A DNA stretch of 64,000 bases from Paenibacillus sp. IHBB 10380 (GTDB taxonomy: Bacteria; Bacillota; Bacilli; Paenibacillales; Paenibacillaceae): NCBI RefSeq assembly GCF_000949425.1, contig NZ_CP010976.1, positions 2,418,001-2,482,000 of the forward strand. The letters run 5' to 3'. Under the pieces are notes generated by a model. That model saw nothing but the letters and a program-made list of their open reading frames with translations, ran no database searches and had not been told where the DNA came from. The translations under genes were made by a program, and so were the position numbers. Each line of letters opens with the position of its first letter. Position 1 is the first letter of the stretch. Shown one piece after another: positions 42,368 to 51,100 of this stretch.

Positions 42368-42817
42368 ATGAAATCATTATTCAAAAATACCGCGGTCGTG
42401 GCGGCATTAGGTGCGTTAATCTTATCCGCAATGCCAGTCGTTGCACTGGCCCAGTCCAGCGAAGCCCCGAATCATTCTTTAATATCGACCCAATCCTATG
42501 GTGATATCAAGAGAGTTGCTATCAGCGATAATTCCAATGTAGGGTGGGTCGCTTATGTACTCGATGGCAACACCCATAAATACATTGTTAATTTGAACGG
42601 CGCTCCTTACAATGCAAAAAAAACTATCCTTACCAATCAAGCCGTTCCGTATGGCTGGGCGTTTACCACCTATGACGGAAAAACACAAAATATTGTAAAT
42701 CTCAACGGCGCTCCCATCGGCAGCATGCATTCTGTTCTAGAAAACTCTCCTATTCCTAGCGGCTGGATTGTAACTGGCATCAGCAATGGAATCAAATTAA
42801 TTAAAAAAGTTTCGTAA
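42368..42817 (+). CDS. Secreted protein with two internal repeats
   Basis: 149 residues from ATG 42368 (GGGAGG nine bases upstream). Sec signal peptide (MKSLFKNTAVVAALGALILS, cleavage after ALA-Q). The mature part contains two related units, each with GW..., an aromatic strand, VNLNGAP(Y/I) and PYGW or PSGW, about 37 residues apart. The pattern suggests small beta repeats, perhaps a wall- or matrix-associated protein. No catalytic residues apparent. Function unknown. Confidence 0.65.
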   Translation: MKSLFKNTAVVAALGALILSAMPVVALAQSSEAPNHSLISTQSYGDIKRVAISDNSNVGWVAYVLDGNTHKYIVNLNGAPYNAKKTILTNQAVPYGWAFTTYDGKTQNIVNLNGAPIGSMHSVLENSPIPSGWIVTGISNGIKLIKKVS

Positions 42818-42870
42818 TCAATCGTATCAAAATAACATCGTTTATCGAATGGACAAGGAAACAAAGGGCA

Positions 42871-42900
42871 AAAAGAGGCAGCTTTGGCTGTCTCTTTTTC
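42871..42900. terminator. Bidirectional terminator
   Basis: AAAGAG G CAGC TTT GGCTG TCTCTTTTT between the convergent secreted-protein and DUF2809 genes. Confidence 0.75.
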
Positions 42901-42902
42901 TA

Positions 42903-43295
42903 TTAATGATCATTACGAGTTCGTCTCATCACACTTCGATCAATTAAATAACACACCCCAATGCCAACTGTGTATCTCAGTAAATCTACGAATAGGAATC
43001 CTCTTCCCAGAATTAACGAACCTAATAAAGAACTTCTGATGTCATTGATCCAATCTGCTTGATACAGCTGACTGAACTCGATAGCATAGCAGAACATTAG
43101 GCTGATTAGAACAGCTAATGCTAGCTTCTTATGTATCAGCAATGCGCGAACGCCCAAATAAATCATACATGCCCATAGTGCATCTCCAAAGTGTCTGGAC
43201 ACAATGCCTGGTAAGATGTCCGTAAATGCTCTTGAACTTATGCCCAAAATCATTGTAATGATAACAGCAACAATATAAATTATTCTAGCTCGCAT
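42903..43295 (-). CDS. DUF2809 family membrane protein
   Basis: 130 residues, four or five TM helices. DUF2809 features: GISSRAFTDILPGIVSRHFGDALWA, then FCYAIEFSQLYQADWINDIR and LLGSLILGRGFLFVDLLRYTVG. This family resembles VanZ-like small membrane proteins; no biochemical role is established. 26 bases downstream of the DUF423 gene, so probably cotranscribed. Confidence 0.85.
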   Translation of the reverse strand: MRARIIYIVAVIITMILGISSRAFTDILPGIVSRHFGDALWACMIYLGVRALLIHKKLALAVLISLMFCYAIEFSQLYQADWINDIRSSLLGSLILGRGFLFVDLLRYTVGIGVCYLIDRSVMRRTRNDH

Positions 43296-43321
43296 CTACA
43301 TCATTCCTAATTGATTATTAA

Positions 43322-43693
43322 TTATCCTTGAATAACGGAAACACTAACCAATATCCAACCTACGATAAAAGCAAGTCCACCAATTGGGGTGATCGCCCCA
43401 AGCTTTTTCACACCTGTGAGGCTTAGCACATATAGACTGCCACAAAATAAGACAATCCCAGCAAATAGAAACCATCCCGCTGTTTGTATAAGAGAACCCT
43501 GAATAGCCGTAGTATTGCCCAAGAGTCCAACAAGAATCAAGCCCAGCGCATGAGCCATTTGATATTGAACAGCCGTCTGATAGACTGCGGACATATCCGC
43601 GGATAGTCGTTTCTTGAGCGCATGAGCTCCAAATGCACCTAGAATCACCGAAATAACCATATTGATGCTTCCAAGCAGTAATAGTACCTGCAT
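43322..43693 (-). CDS. DUF423 family membrane protein (YwdK-like)
   Basis: 123 residues, four TM helices. Signature GAFGAHALKKRLSADM and YQTAVQYQMAHALGLILVG, then AGIVLFCGSLYVLSLTGVKK and ITPIGGLAFIVGWI. B. subtilis YwdK belongs here; the function is unknown. First gene of a two-gene unit with DUF2809. Confidence 0.9.
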   Translation of the reverse strand: MQVLLLLGSINMVISVILGAFGAHALKKRLSADMSAVYQTAVQYQMAHALGLILVGLLGNTTAIQGSLIQTAGWFLFAGIVLFCGSLYVLSLTGVKKLGAITPIGGLAFIVGWILVSVSVIQG

Positions 43694-43794
43694 GATAATC
43701 CCCCTTACTATATTGATATGTTATTGTTCATTTAATCATTATAACAAGGAAAACGCTCTTGCAAGACTATTTCTTATACCTGAGTCAAAAAATC

Positions 43795-44529
43795 CTAATC
43801 GAGCCGCAGCAATTGAACATATTCCATAGGCGTAATCTCAAATTTGTTCTTAAACATACGAACAAGATGACGCGGACTGATCTTGGACACCCCAGCCAGT
43901 CTTTTAACAGAAAGTGGCTCACGATAATGCTGCTCTATATACATCCGTGTCTGCTCAAGAGCTGTGTCCAATTCATTATTCCCCTCTCCCATTAACTCAT
44001 TAAACAGCCGATGAAGCAGTTCTTGAAATATATACTGGCTTCGAAATCGCTCAAGCCCATTCTCTCCGAATGAACTAAGATAAGCAGCATTACATATGAC
44101 TGCAAGCGAGACTGCTGGAATTTTCAATAACTTGCTTAGATAAGGAAACGTAGGCTTACTGGAACCTTCAGGAATACTCTCTTCAGTCACTGAATCTGTA
44201 TCTTCTTTTATATCAAATTGAAATACAAATAATTCTGCATCCGTATATTCGTCCGTTAAGAATGATAGATTCTCTCCAGGAGCGGATACATAGACCGAGC
44301 GTTCCGTGATGGACTGTTCTCCGTGTACTGTTGTAAACTTTCCATTCCCCTCAGTTAGGACAAACAACATATATGATGAATCCGCGGGAAATTTGAAATT
44401 TGTACTTCTACCGTGACTCGTTAATTTTTGTGCATTTCGCAATTTAAACCAAAGTTGATCTAGGGAATTCAATCGATTCGTATGCATCATTTCCACCGTC
44501 TTTCTCCATCCAATGGCTAGATTGAGCAT
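43795..44529 (-). pseudogene. AraC-family regulator, truncated in the DNA-binding domain, Fur-box promoter
   Basis: 244 residues. N-terminal cupin-like sensor (about 40-130), then the first HTH of the AraC domain (SVKRLAGVSKISPRHLVRMF). The frame stops at LLRLD just where the second HTH (normally about 45 further residues) should start. Iron-responsive AraC regulators of the Btr/YbbB group continue with a second HTH and often a substrate-binding domain, so this is a 3'-truncated relative. The Fur box at 44578 points to iron control. The start may be ATG 44529 or the ATG pair near 44490, which has a weak RBS. Function doubtful. Confidence 0.7.
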
Positions 44530-44577
44530 TTCTAATTATAGCTATGAGCTATACTTTGTTACTCTTCTCTATTTTAT

Positions 44578-44596
44578 TGATAATGATTATCATCGT
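44578..44596. promoter_or_regulatory. Fur box
   Basis: TGATAATGATTATCATCGT contains GATAATGATTATCAT, matching most positions of the 19-bp Fur consensus GATAATGATAATCATTATC. Located about 50 bp upstream of the truncated AraC gene. Confidence 0.75.
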
Positions 44597-44729
44597 CAAT
44601 AGTCAATTTGTTTCTCATGCAATCACACCCTTTCTTACTTTTTAAATCAAAGGCACTCATCTCTGAACATAAAAGACAACGCAGATATGTTATAATGCTA
44701 AATATAAAAATTATTGGAGGATATGTGAG

Positions 44730-44903
44730 ATGAAATTATATGTCATTCTCTCGTTTAACGAGGAAGAGATGGAGAATGTGTATGTAGGCGAAGACGAGGA
44801 AAAAGCTCTCGCGCTGAAGACGGAGGATTTTGATAATTGCGCTGCTCTGTTTGTAGAAGTTTGGGAAGACGGAGAGAAAATAGACGATTACCGTTTAGTT
44901 TAG
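44730..44903 (+). CDS. Small acidic hypothetical protein, 57 residues
   Basis: ATG 44730 with TTGGAGG at good spacing and a strong terminator right after the stop support a real gene. Product MKLYVILSFNEEEMENVYVG, then EDEEKALALKTEDFD and an acidic C-terminal strand (VEVWEDGEKIDDY). Looks like a compact alpha/beta protein with a negative surface; no family recognised. Confidence 0.65.
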   Translation: MKLYVILSFNEEEMENVYVGEDEEKALALKTEDFDNCAALFVEVWEDGEKIDDYRLV

Positions 44904-44911
44904 TAATTAAT

Positions 44912-44957
44912 AAAGAGCAACTGGTTGACCCTTTAGGGATCGATTAGTTGCTCTTTT
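44912..44957 (+). terminator. Intrinsic terminator of the 57-residue ORF
   Basis: AAAGAGCAACT and AGTTGCTCTTTT form an 11-bp stem with further internal pairing. Confidence 0.85.
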
Positions 44958-45074
44958 CATATCTAACGAAGAGAATTCACGTCCCCTTCAAATTGATTGG
45001 CTACTTCCATCTAATATCTGACTGTGAAAATTGATAGATCAAAAATGATATTGTTGGAATAATTACCATCCTTA

Positions 45075-45524
45075 TCATTCCTTATACATGTATATTAATG
45101 TTAAATTTTTACTTATTACTTCCATTCTATATGTTTTATATCCTAATTTGTTGTAAAGATATAAATTCCTAACGCTTTTATGTCCTGTAAATAGTTCAAA
45201 TCTTTTAGTATGGTTAAACATATATTCAATGCATTCCATAAGTTTAGTTCCTATCCCTTGATTCTGGTAATTGGGGTTAACAATAAGTTTGCTTACTTTA
45301 CATATGCCGGTATCTTCGATTGCTCTTATTGAGCCCACAATTATATCATCAATGACTGCTTTTAAAATAATGTGATTCTCATATTCCTGCTCTAACTCTT
45401 CAATATTCTGTGTAAGCGGTTGTATATTATTATCATTATAAATTTCAGCTTCACTTCTATAAGCTATGTATTGAAGATCTAGAATTTCTTTGAGTTCTGA
45501 TTTATGGGCTTTTGATATGATCAT
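45075..45524 (-). CDS. GNAT N-acetyltransferase
   Basis: 149 residues. Motif A: VSKLIVNPNYQNQGIGTKLM (Q-x-x-G-I-G loop), motif B: FELFTGHKSVRNLYLYNKLGY. The HKS-x-N-x-x-L-Y-x-K-x-G-Y ending is typical of the RimI-like branch with small-molecule or protein N-terminal substrates. Acts in the cytosol using acetyl-CoA; substrate unknown. AT-rich like its downstream neighbours. Confidence 0.88.
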   Translation of the reverse strand: MIISKAHKSELKEILDLQYIAYRSEAEIYNDNNIQPLTQNIEELEQEYENHIILKAVIDDIIVGSIRAIEDTGICKVSKLIVNPNYQNQGIGTKLMECIEYMFNHTKRFELFTGHKSVRNLYLYNKLGYKTYRMEVISKNLTLIYMYKE

Positions 45525-45574
45525 TATGATATGTCCTTTCCTAAATAGATATCCTTATTTCCATCTCTACCCTC

Positions 45575-46453
45575 TTATACTAAAAAGTTTATGATTTCCT
45601 TGTTGATAATCTCTGCCTGTTCGTGATTAATTGCATGACCTGTGTCACTTATCATCTTGTAATACATCTTATTCTCTTTTAATTTTGCTATTGCCTTTGG
45701 ATAATTTGTTAACTTATCGAATTCTCCTATCAAAAATAATGCCTTATCTTTTAGAATAGTTAACTCATCATTATCAATGATGACTATCTTGTGCTGTCTC
45801 ATTGATTTGTTGTTAAAATACTTCAATAAATAGTACCAATGTTTCATTAACTCTTCATTTTCTCCAAACACAGAATAATTGGAGCCGCTCAATTTCCTTA
45901 ATAATTTCACACAATTTTTTTCAGATGGGAATAAAGCCTCCGGCAAAAAGGCAGCCACCATTTTGGATATAACTTCGAACTGACTTGAGGGAATTCTTCC
46001 TGCCAAACATACCACTTTGTTCACTTTATTGGATCTCTTTATTGTATAGTAATAGGCTAAATATGCACCATATGAAACCCCAGCGATATTTGTTTCATAT
46101 ATTTCAAATGCATTTAATATCTCATCTATCCATAATAATGAATCGAAATTGTTATCATAATTTTCATTAGGTTCACTTTTTCCTGAACCTCCAATAGCAT
46201 CAACTGCAATAACATAGAATTTTTCTGCCAATTCTTTAACATTATAAATCCACATCATTGCTGAATTATCAGCTGTCCCATGAAAGAGTAGTAATGAAGG
46301 ATTTAATCGGTCACCTGCAGTAATAATATGTGTCTGACCGTAGGTAGTTTCGATCTTTCTCTCTTCAAATTCGATCCCCCATGAATTCAGTAATCTATCA
46401 TAAGATTCATAAATCAGTTGTTTACCCATAGGTTTCTTATATCTTTCCATCAA
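45575..46453 (-). CDS. Alpha/beta hydrolase
   Basis: 292 residues. Oxyanion LLFHGTADNSAMM (HGT), nucleophile Ser in AGVSYGAYLA (G-x-S-x-G), Asp in FLIGEFDKLTNYP and His in SDTGHAINHEQ. Esterase/lipase or C-C hydrolase type; no signal peptide. Follows the HAD gene on the same strand by 26 bases and may be cotranscribed. Confidence 0.88.
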   Translation of the reverse strand: MMERYKKPMGKQLIYESYDRLLNSWGIEFEERKIETTYGQTHIITAGDRLNPSLLLFHGTADNSAMMWIYNVKELAEKFYVIAVDAIGGSGKSEPNENYDNNFDSLLWIDEILNAFEIYETNIAGVSYGAYLAYYYTIKRSNKVNKVVCLAGRIPSSQFEVISKMVAAFLPEALFPSEKNCVKLLRKLSGSNYSVFGENEELMKHWYYLLKYFNNKSMRQHKIVIIDNDELTILKDKALFLIGEFDKLTNYPKAIAKLKENKMYYKMISDTGHAINHEQAEIINKEIINFLV

Positions 46454-46479
46454 GTGATTCCCCTCTCATGAACACAATT

Positions 46480-47157
46480 TCATAGAGTCACTTTCAAATT
46501 CCATTGTTCTATTATTTCTTCAATCTCTATTAAATCCCTTACTATTTCATCGTATTCGAATAAATCTTTATAGTATATATCCTCTTTCCAAATTCCTCTC
46601 ATGCCAGCATCCTTGCTCGCCATTACATCATTGGTTGGATGATCTCCTACATAAACACATTCTTCTGGAAGTAAATTCATCATCTCAATAGCCCTAAGAA
46701 ATATTGCCGGATCAGGTTTTCTTAGTCCTTCTAATTCAGATATTAGAATCACTTCAAAATACTCTTTAATCCCTAATGCTTGAATATTACTAGCTTGAAA
46801 ATCTCCAAATCCATTAGTAATCATTCCTAGCCTATATCCCTTTTGTTTCAGTCTTTCTAATATTTCAATAGTATTGGGAAAAGCAGTTACACAGGAAGAA
46901 AAGCCAATCTTGTAATCAGATAGCAAATCATTCCAATCGAGTAATAAACCAAATTCCTTTACAAGCTCTTGGTACACCCTATCTTTCCATACATATCCAC
47001 GACTATCTAGTTCAATAAATCTATTTAGGAACGTTTGTTTATTAACATATTGAACATCTTTAATCATCCGATCGAACTGATCGTTTACAAAATTAAGCAA
47101 GGATTTATTACGATCTAACAAGGTTCCATCCAAATCAAATATGATCGATTTAATCAT
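46480..47157 (-). CDS. HAD-superfamily hydrolase (YfnB/PpaX-like)
   Basis: 225 residues. Motif I FDLDGTLLD (nucleophile and acid Asp), cap domain of about 90 residues, motif II MITNGFGD, motif III RKPDPAIF (Lys), motif IV VYVGDHPTNDVMASKDAG. Phosphatase acting on a small phospho-compound; substrate not deducible. RBS AAGGG before ATG 47157. Confidence 0.92.
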   Translation of the reverse strand: MIKSIIFDLDGTLLDRNKSLLNFVNDQFDRMIKDVQYVNKQTFLNRFIELDSRGYVWKDRVYQELVKEFGLLLDWNDLLSDYKIGFSSCVTAFPNTIEILERLKQKGYRLGMITNGFGDFQASNIQALGIKEYFEVILISELEGLRKPDPAIFLRAIEMMNLLPEECVYVGDHPTNDVMASKDAGMRGIWKEDIYYKDLFEYDEIVRDLIEIEEIIEQWNLKVTL

Positions 47158-47221
47158 TTCTTAGTCCCTTCATTCGTCTTATAGCAGAGTTATACGACGG
47201 AAATTTGAAATGCTTATGAAT

Positions 47222-47764
47222 TCATTCTTTTGAGTTATTATTAAATCTAAAAATCAACTTAAGACCATCATTAGTTGTTTCACCGCATTCCTCTTTATAC
47301 GTATCGCCAGCATACCCTTTAATGGTTTTTTTCCAAAAGTTTTGTGCTCTTACATTAGCTTCAGTGGGATTGGTCTGTAGCTCCCAACTGCCCATATGAT
47401 TATTAAAAACTTCTTTCGCTGCATTTTCTGCGATACCCTTACCTCTAAAGGGTCGTAATAAAAAGAATTCATTCAAATAGTAATCGCTACCATGAGGTGT
47501 ATAGGGTGGTGTTGCTACTAATGCAAAACCAGCGGGAATTTCATTTACTTTTATTAAATATGGAAATAGTATGGAAGGCTTCTCCCACCATATGTCGAAG
47601 ACTTTATTCTGTTCGTTTAGAGTCTGCGTTCCATCCTCTTCATATACTCCATATTTATTGGGCAGCCATCCCCATATCTCTGATAAATCATGCAAATATA
47701 GTGGATAAAGATTGTTAATAATAAATTTCGTAGATGGGTCGGTTAAATATACTGCGATGTCAAT
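47222..47764 (-). CDS. GNAT acetyltransferase with apparent ATT start codon
   Basis: About 181 residues if translation begins at ATT 47762-47764 (or the adjacent ATT 47765-47767). GGAGG lies seven bases upstream of the first named codon. The extended N terminus gives IINNLYPLYLHDLSEIWGW, the usual start region of this GNAT group, and contains no ATG or GTG; the only other candidate, TTG 47695, would cut this motif and has no RBS. Motif A is FFLLRPFRGKGIAENAAKEV; the C terminus is NVRAQNFWKKTIKGY. Either a rare AUU initiation or a decayed ATG. A lone attC-like element lies just upstream (47784). Confidence 0.75.
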   Translation of the reverse strand: MDIAVYLTDPSTKFIINNLYPLYLHDLSEIWGWLPNKYGVYEEDGTQTLNEQNKVFDIWWEKPSILFPYLIKVNEIPAGFALVATPPYTPHGSDYYLNEFFLLRPFRGKGIAENAAKEVFNNHMGSWELQTNPTEANVRAQNFWKKTIKGYAGDTYKEECGETTNDGLKLIFRFNNNSKE

Positions 47765-47783
47765 AATGTTTCCTCCGTTCTGT

Positions 47784-47884
47784 CATATAACATTGCGTAT
47801 TCCTGATGATTAAAGGGTCTGGATGAACATAGAATGTTTCGTAAGTTAATCCGTTACTACATGGGAATTATTCATTGTTATCCG
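47784..47884 (-). repeat. Possible solitary attC-like element
   Basis: CATATAACATTGCGTATTCC (47784-47803) resembles the left arm of the array sites (TAACGTTGCGCATTCCTGAC in site 3). The right end GGGAATTATTCATTGTTATC (about 47863-47882) complements it with the same box spacing. The middle is degenerate and lacks the array's conserved internal stems. It abuts the GNAT gene as a cassette boundary would. Evidence is short, so treat as a candidate. Confidence 0.35.
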
Positions 47885-48079
47885 AAGTTATGAAGAGACT
47901 TATCCATCCCAACGTGTCCGATAAATAATTGTACAAAAAGAGGTCATTCATTTAATAGCTCTTATATTACACCTGACTATTATACCATTTTAATCCAATC
48001 ATATCAGGACATCAATTATTGTTTCTGCCAATTACGTACCCAGACTCCACATACAATCGCTGACCTTATCACTGTAGCG

Positions 48080-48118
48080 CTAGAAAGAACCCGAGGCCTA
48101 AGCCCGGGTTCTTTCTAG
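48080..48118. terminator. Strong hairpin terminator
   Basis: CTAGAAAGAACCCG loop CGGGTTCTTTCTAG, about 15-bp perfect stem, 70 bases past the stop of the SLH protein on the minus strand. Confidence 0.75.
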
Positions 48119-48183
48119 CTCACATATATACCTCAGGAAATTTGTGTCTCGTGTTTATCTCCCAATGAACTTCTACTATGAAT

Positions 48184-51100
48184 TTAAAGGTATTTTAGGA
48201 TGACACGATAGACAAGAACCGCCGCCTCTGCTCTTGTCGCCATCTGTTCAGGATGAAGTGCGTTGCCGTCACCTTGAACGATCTCTTCCTTGACCAATAT
48301 AGCAACGCTATCCTTGGCATATTCAGCCACCTTCGCTGCGTCGGAGAAACTGCTGAGATCGGATGACGCTTCGATGTTCGATTTACCTGCCAATTTTAAC
48401 GCTCTGGTCAACAGCACCATCATATCTTGCCTGGATATAGGCGATTTAGGATCAAATTGATCTCCTCCCGTTCCAGTAACAAGTCCGATCTTCTTGGCGA
48501 CTCTCAATGCTTCATAATAATAGGATTCTGGAGCAACATCCTTAAAGTTGGCATCGGCTTCAGCTTTCAAGTCAAAGGCTCTCACTAAGAGCAAAACGAA
48601 ATCCGCTCTTCTCATCTTTTGCCCAGGTCCGAATGTTTGATCCGATGTCCCATGGATGATACCTTTAACTGCTAGTTGCTCAATAGCGGTCTTCGCCCAA
48701 TCGAAACGTGCATCTACATCATGGAATGACCGAACTTCAGGTTGCTTAGGCCCATCCGTAACAGGATCCGATGTTGAGCCATTATCAGATTGACCCGTGG
48801 TTCCCTTGTCCGCGTTGCCCGTGCTTCCGTTGTTCGTACTTCCGCTTTCCGATCCCCCATTACCTGTGCCACTGCCTGTAGAGGAAGGAGTCGATACGAT
48901 TCTAATATTGCTAATTTTGGACATGTTACCAGCCGCATCGTAAGCGACGACAAAATATTGATACGTCGTATTCGGCATTAAATGGCTATCCCGATATTCC
49001 GTTCTCACCGTCGTATCCATGACAGCATTATTACGATAAATCTTATATCCCACAACTCCCATATTGTCAGAAGAAGGCGTCCATTTAAGCTCAACGCTCA
49101 TATCTGATTTCACTTCTGCCTTTTCAATCGTCGCTTCCGTCGGCGCCTCGGCATCCACGATAGTCGGCGTCCACCAATTGCCCGATACAACGATCATACT
49201 TAACAAACGGAGCGTATTACCAAAGTAAACATCCTCACTCGTAGAGAGCCCTGCATTGTAATCCCACAAACCGTTAAGCCAATTTTGGTTGCCTGCATCC
49301 AGCATCGCACCGACCATCATTGGAGCAGAAAATGCAGTGTCCCCATATTCCTCCAATGCCGCTGAACCGTCCAGCTTATAACCTGCTTTGATTTGGCTCG
49401 GATCATCCTTTGTCTGCTGACGGATCCACTTGGTGAGCTTGTTCAATTGCTCCTTAGCCCGGTTGTCTCCTGTCAGGAGATAATCCGTGCCGATGCGCCA
49501 AGGCGTGCGGGAAGAATTATAGCTATAGTCGCCATCCGTTTCCGATTCTAGAAACTTCGGCTCCGCAGGAACGTATTTACCGTCTTTCTTCACCACAAAA
49601 TCGGGGAGAAGTCCAGCATTAGGACTAAATTTATTGTATAATTCCTGGCTGATCGAATACGTTTTGTCGATCACGCGATCCCAATTACGATCACCCGTCA
49701 CGTTGCGGAAATCCTTCAGGTGTTGCAGCATAAAGTCAGATGGGCGTGTCGCGCTGCCGTATTTAGGATCACTATCATCGACCCAATCCGCCAATTTCAA
49801 CGTCCAATCGGAATGATTGACGTCATTCTTCATAATGGCATTGATCACTTTTTTGGCTTCTGCCAAATAATTAATTTCGCCGTTACTTCCCCACTGGCTG
49901 TCTGCAAGCAGTAAGGCATAAGCGATATCCATATCCCCATCTGTAGCGGAGTCAACACCGCTGACATCCACGATAGCCCGGCCTGTATCTCCCTGCTTCC
50001 AAGCCATTAGATCAGGATTAATACCGCTGGGATGAGCCCTGAAATAACGGTATAATCCATTAAAATAAGACTTAGCTTCTGGATCGTGTCCTGCCATGTT
50101 AGCAGTAATCAACATACCGTATCCATGGGCTTCAGAAACGGTTATAGAATCATAATCAACATTTAGTTCATCGTCATGCTCTTTCTCAAACCAATCTCCA
50201 TCCGCATACCATACATAGTACTGAGAAGGAGCCGTTACTTTAAGATACGGATTCTTTTTCAAATACTTCTTCTTCCATTCATCATACAAGCGAGCCACGG
50301 TAGCATCGATTTGTGACTGTGGCTGATGATTCGGCTTGATTGAGCCTGCCGCAGTGACAGTATGCTGCGGGAAGGGCTTCTGAGTATCCGTCCCTATGTA
50401 AGAGGACTTCGTCTTCAACCTGATCTCGTCAGTGGCTATCGATTCAACGCTGCTCTCATTCACTGCCTTGACCGTATACTTATATTCCGTATTCGGCTCC
50501 AAACCAATATCATTAAAGGACGTTTCTTTGGTTGTTCCAGCGAGAACCTCGCTACGGTATACATGGTAACCCGTAGCACTTTTACCTGTTGATGCTTTCC
50601 AGGACAGATCAATTTGGAAAGGAGAAATCACTTTGCCTTTTAACTGAGTCGGAGCAGAAGGTGGTTCATTTGCCGTTGGATCTTTCAGTGTGCTGACTTC
50701 TACTTTATCTGAATTATCTCTGATACCAACGGCTTTAATGATCAGATTGTATTGAATAGCCGGATTCAAATTCTTAATTGTTAAGCTATATTGCTTCGTA
50801 TCCGGATTAACAGCTACATATGTGCTCCAATGCTTGCTGATTTTGTCATCCTTCTCATATATTCGGAACCCTCTTACTGGCTCTTTACTGGACGATGGTA
50901 CGTTCCAGGTAAGTATCGCCTTGTTGCTCTGTAGCTCAACCTTGACCTCTTCTACTGGGTCTGGCTTGGTGTCTGTTCGCTTAATTCCGTAATGATCGTA
51001 TACCTTCAGACCATCTTCTCCATAGCCATCCTTTCCTTCGTCCTCTACAGCTGCAGTCATAGCATCAAATTTCAGAACCTGGTCCGAAAGGGACACATCG

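Noticed and set aside
47175..47215. GTTATACG near 47195 as the second boundary of a GNAT cassette
   Set aside because: No left arm can be found within 200 bp without entering the HAD coding region; box similarity alone is too short.
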